Below are positions 41,770-43,950 of a DNA stretch of 43,950 nucleotides, piece after piece. The position numbers and the translations under genes are program-made. Position 1 is the stretch's first letter; every line of letters begins with the position of its first letter. The notes below the pieces were generated by a model. That model made no database searches, was not told the DNA's origin, and worked only from the letters and a program-made list of their open reading frames with translations. The stretch is from NCBI RefSeq assembly GCF_937997405.1, contig NZ_CALKTL010000150.1, forward strand, positions 1 through 43,950, in the 5' to 3' direction. The stretch comes from an uncultured Campylobacter sp. (lineage in GTDB: Bacteria > Campylobacterota > Campylobacteria > Campylobacterales > Campylobacteraceae).

Positions 41770-42377
41770 TAACCATAGCCCTACCAAAAGGCCGTATAGC
41801 CGACGATACGCTTAAAATTTTCAAAACCATCTTCGGGCTTGATTTTGCTTTCGAGGATCGCAAACTCATAATGCAAGAGGGCGATTTTAAATTCCTCTAC
41901 GTCCGCAACCAAGATATCCCTACTTACGTTATGGGCGGTGCGGCGGATATCGGCGTAGTGGGGCTTGACGTGCTTGAGGAGCATCGCCCCGACGTACTTA
42001 CGCTGCTCGATCTTAAAATCGGAAAATGCCGCGTCTGTGTGGGCGTACATGCGGGCACTCAGCTAAACTACGGCGCTCCGAGCCTTAAGATCGCTACGAA
42101 AATGCCCAACATCACTCGCGAATACTTCGCCTCCAAGGCCGTCGCCGTAAATATCATCAAACTCTACGGCTCGATCGAGCTAGCCCCGCTCATAGGGCTT
42201 GCCGACGCTATCGTCGATGTCGTGGAGACCGGCGCTACGATGAAGCAAAACGGGCTGCAACCCGCAGAAACCATAATGCAAAGCTCGGCGCACCTCATCG
42301 CCAACAAAAACAGCTTCGTGCTAAAGCGCGATGAAATTTTAAATTTAAGAGATAAACTAGCCCGCACGATCGCGTAA
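41766..42377 (+). CDS. hisG: ATP phosphoribosyltransferase, short form
   Basis: 203 residues, catalytic core only: ITIALPKGRIADDTLKIF, GGAADIGVVGLDVLEEH and the PRPP-binding VVETGATMKQNGLQ. The regulatory C-terminal ACT-like domain of the long form (about 300 residues, as in C. jejuni) is missing. Short HisG needs the HisZ partner for activity and feedback control, and no hisZ lies in the window. It begins histidine synthesis. It overlaps the coaX stop by 4 bp. Confidence 0.94.
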   Translation: MITIALPKGRIADDTLKIFKTIFGLDFAFEDRKLIMQEGDFKFLYVRNQDIPTYVMGGAADIGVVGLDVLEEHRPDVLTLLDLKIGKCRVCVGVHAGTQLNYGAPSLKIATKMPNITREYFASKAVAVNIIKLYGSIELAPLIGLADAIVDVVETGATMKQNGLQPAETIMQSSAHLIANKNSFVLKRDEILNLRDKLARTIA

Positions 42378-43402
42378 ATGCTCGCTTGCCCTGCCACGCA
42401 GTGCTTGCGGCAGGCGCGGCATATTTTGCGTGAGAATCATCACCACTTTGGCGCGCTGTCGTTTAAAAAACCGCTGCTGCGTATAGAATTTTACGGCAGC
42501 AACCGTGCTTCTTAAATTTAAACCAGATTAGAAATTTGATTTATCAAGAGGCGGATGCGCTTTGCCGAGCCGCGCAGCCTAAAATTTTAAAATTTATCGT
42601 TACAAATTTTAAAATTTAGCCTAAATTTACAGCTCGCGAAATTTCAAAATACAAAACTCCACGGCGCAGAATTTCAAAATTCTAAAATCCCGCTTCACAA
42701 TTTCACGTCGTAAAATTTAAAATTCTCGCGAACTCTAAATTTGAGCTCAAATTCCAGCGGCTTGGAAACGGCAGAATTTCTGAATTTCAACTCGCTAAAT
42801 TTCGCCACTAAAAATCGCGCGAAATTGAATTAGCGCCATTCTTTAAGTATAGAAAGTAGCCTGCGCCAAAATCAAAGATGCTAGCCGCGCGTACGGATCA
42901 ATCCCTGCTACGGCGATATTTGAAAAACTGCTTTATAAGACTTACAAAGCCCGCGTAAACGGCATTACTGCCTATATTTTTAGGAAGGACAAACACGTTT
43001 AGCGCAGTCAATATATACAGTGCGAAAAATTTCAAATACAGCCGTTTAATAATTTTGATAAATTTTGGATTTAAGACAGGTTGCATCCCGGCGCGCGGCT
43101 CGGCTCGAGCCTAGTGCGCGCTAGCTCGATTTTAGGGCACCGTTTGCTTGGGTCAGCTTTGTTTCGGATTTTTTCTGCACGTCTTGAGTCCGTTTTTGCG
43201 TGCTTTACTAAATTTGCTCGGCGAAATTTTACCGCGATAAAATTTTACGTAGTAAAGCTATACCTAAAATTTCAAATCCGCTAAAGTTTAAAATTTTAAA
43301 GCTGCGTAGAGATCCGCCAAAGTAAAACTTTGCAAAAATTTAGCTAGAAATTTAAAAGTGTCCGCGCCATTTATTGTACCGAAGGTAGGCTAAGTGCGAC
43401 AA

Positions 43403-43408
43403 TATAAT
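43403..43408 (+). promoter_or_regulatory. Predicted -10 box of a candidate small RNA
   Basis: Consensus TATAAT in an intergenic region with no downstream gene on the same strand. A transcript starting about six bases later would run into the structured segment ending in a terminator hairpin. Confidence 0.5.
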
Positions 43409-43413
43409 TCAAC

Positions 43414-43507
43414 TCTGTCAAGGTATGGCGAGCTGTTATTGCGGCAACTCAAACAGCGCGCTACAAGCCTTGCCAACGCAATGAAGCAGAAGCGGTCTGC
43501 GTTTTTG
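43414..43507 (+). ncRNA. Candidate small noncoding RNA (about 90 nt)
   Basis: After the -10 box at 43403, the transcript would fold as follows. An outer stem CAAGG/CCTTG pairs 43419-43423 with 43468-43472. An inner 10-bp stem with one mismatch pairs 43428-43437 with 43452-43461 and encloses a 14-nt loop. A terminator hairpin GCAGA-AGCGG-TCTGC spans 43486-43500 and is followed by G and five Ts. No ORF with a ribosome site fits the same strand. The structure does not match tmRNA or RNase P RNA, and the SRP RNA tetraloop motif is not evident. The call is mine from sequence alone. Confidence 0.45.
43486..43506 (+). terminator. Intrinsic terminator of the small RNA candidate
   Basis: A 5-bp GCAGA/TCTGC stem with a 5-nt loop, followed by GTTTTT. 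The stem is short but the T-run is well placed. Confidence 0.5.
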
Positions 43508-43557
43508 TAAATTTTGACAGATAAAATTCCACCGCGATAAACACAATAAATTTAGAT

Positions 43558-43588
43558 ATCACGGACGATCTGCGTGATTTTAGTTTTT
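43558..43588 (+). terminator. Possible terminator near the right edge
   Basis: ATCACG and CGTGAT form a 6-bp stem with a 9-nt loop, followed by TTTAGTTTTT. It could back up the terminator at 43486. Confidence 0.35.
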
Positions 43589-43760
43589 GCGTGCAGCACA
43601 GTAAATTTTACATGCAGCAAGTTTTGAGCCGAAAATATTGTCGTCTCTTATCGCAACCGCGTCAAAGTCTAGGCTTTCTGCGCGCTCAAATACCGCTTGT
43701 ATGCAGTGCAACAAGCAAGAATAAAATTTTAACCGACCTGGCGCGACGAAAGAGTCGCAC

Positions 43761-43950
43761 CTACGCCGCGATGATTTCGCGCACCTTTTCGGTGAAATTA
43801 TCGCCCACGATGTATTCGGTCGGATAAACGAGCACCTCGCTGCCGTTGCGGATCCGCAGAATCAGCCGCTTGGTGTTTTTTAGCGCCGTATCGCAAAAAG
43901 CGAGGTGGTAAATTTTATAAATCTTCTCGCGATTTAGCTCGCCCAAATTT
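43761..43950 (-). CDS. Partial protein of unknown function, cut by the right edge
   Basis: The 3' end of a minus-strand frame that is open to the window edge. The visible 60 or so residues have a basic, beta-rich pattern (RLILRIRNGSEVLVYPTEYI, then VGDNFTEKVREIIAA). The alternation and the closing amphipathic helix recall the end of a bacterial PH-like or stress-response small domain, but I do not recognise a family. The start codon lies beyond the window or is a TTG at 43946, and cannot be decided here. Confidence 0.55.
   Translation of the reverse strand, partial: NLGELNREKIYKIYHLAFCDTALKNTKRLILRIRNGSEVLVYPTEYIVGDNFTEKVREIIAA

Larger units (their letters stand above)
42378..43760. other. 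Gene-poor region, about 1.4 kb
   Basis: No convincing protein gene. The part from 42560 to 42830 is dense in AAATTT and AATTTC words and may be intrinsically curved. CCTGCC/GGCAGG (42390-42395, 42409-42414) forms a 6-bp hairpin just after hisG that could help end its transcript. A candidate small RNA is listed at 43414-43507. A further possible terminator lies at 43558-43588. Confidence 0.6.

Noticed and set aside
42898..43086. 62-residue hydrophobic minus-strand ORF
   Set aside because: No ribosome site before the ATG, and composition follows the AT-rich local sequence.
43081..43284. 67-residue plus-strand ORF near the right end
   Set aside because: Low-complexity, no ribosome site, overlaps other weak frames.
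1..43950. tRNA, rRNA, CRISPR, prophage or insertion-sequence signals
   Set aside because: I saw no cloverleaf with a GGTTCRA T-arm, no regularly spaced repeats and no transposase or integrase. A covariance search could still find something I missed.

Overview
The window looks like chromosomal DNA of a Campylobacter from the anaerobic, mostly oral group (C. gracilis, rectus, showae or concisus type). Evidence: the proteins look epsilonproteobacterial, base composition is fairly balanced (higher G+C than C. jejuni), AT-rich words fill the intergenic gaps, and several blocks keep the gene order I recall from C. jejuni. These are ppx-ferredoxin-cosR-folB-plsY, fabH-plsX-rpmF-DUF177-ndk-fdxA|ahpC, aroE-SPOR-glyA-lysS-fur-cvpA-gatC, and yfgM-like/bamB-like/coaX. 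The species call is inference. I saw no rRNA, tRNA, CRISPR array, prophage or intact insertion sequence.

Layout. 1-4405: a polar amino acid (probably cystine-type) ABC importer with two tandem binding proteins, followed by a PLP trans-sulfuration enzyme whose 3' end is frameshifted by a 58-bp insertion. 5014-7815: DNA polymerase I, convergent. 7960-9799: a tight operon of a DUF2249-like protein, a histidine-bearing polytopic membrane protein and a MIP18/DUF59 protein. 9875-10963: a lone WGR-like/beta-propeller protein. 11060-18193 (minus): HerA-like ATPase, PlsY, FolB, CosR with an overlapping histidine kinase, ferredoxin and Ppx/GppA. 18288-19211: an MTHFR-superfamily protein, then about 950 bp without a gene. 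20163-23494 (minus): lipid-synthesis/ribosome operon plus Ndk and FdxA, divergent from ahpC. 24606-28315: a periplasmic M16 peptidase translationally coupled to an SbmA/BacA-type peptide importer. 28408-31505 (minus): cytochrome bd oxidase with a DUF4492 gene upstream and a CydX-like small ORF downstream. 31981-39159 (minus): aroE, SPOR, glyA, lysS, fur, cvpA, a PilT-type ATPase and gatC. 39276-42377 (plus): YfgM/BamB-like pair, an unknown, coaX and hisG. 42378-43760: gene-poor, with a candidate small RNA near 43414-43507. A partial gene runs off the right edge.

Themes. Redox and oxygen handling recurs (CosR, AhpC, FdxA, cytochrome bd, Fur, a second ferredoxin), as expected of a microaerophile/anaerobe. 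Peptide and amino acid capture is also prominent (cystine-type importer, M16 protease plus SbmA).

The observations I rate highest are: (1) CosR, described as an orphan in C. jejuni, here keeps Asp51 and overlaps a complete sensor kinase; (2) the 9-mer GCGGAATTT occurs at least 18 times on both strands, once as an inverted pair forming the fdxA terminator, as uptake sequences do in other naturally competent bacteria; (3) a promoter-structure-terminator small RNA candidate near the right edge; (4) the M16 peptidase-SbmA pair; (5) the DUF2249/membrane/MIP18 operon; (6) an unlisted 34-residue CydX-like ORF.
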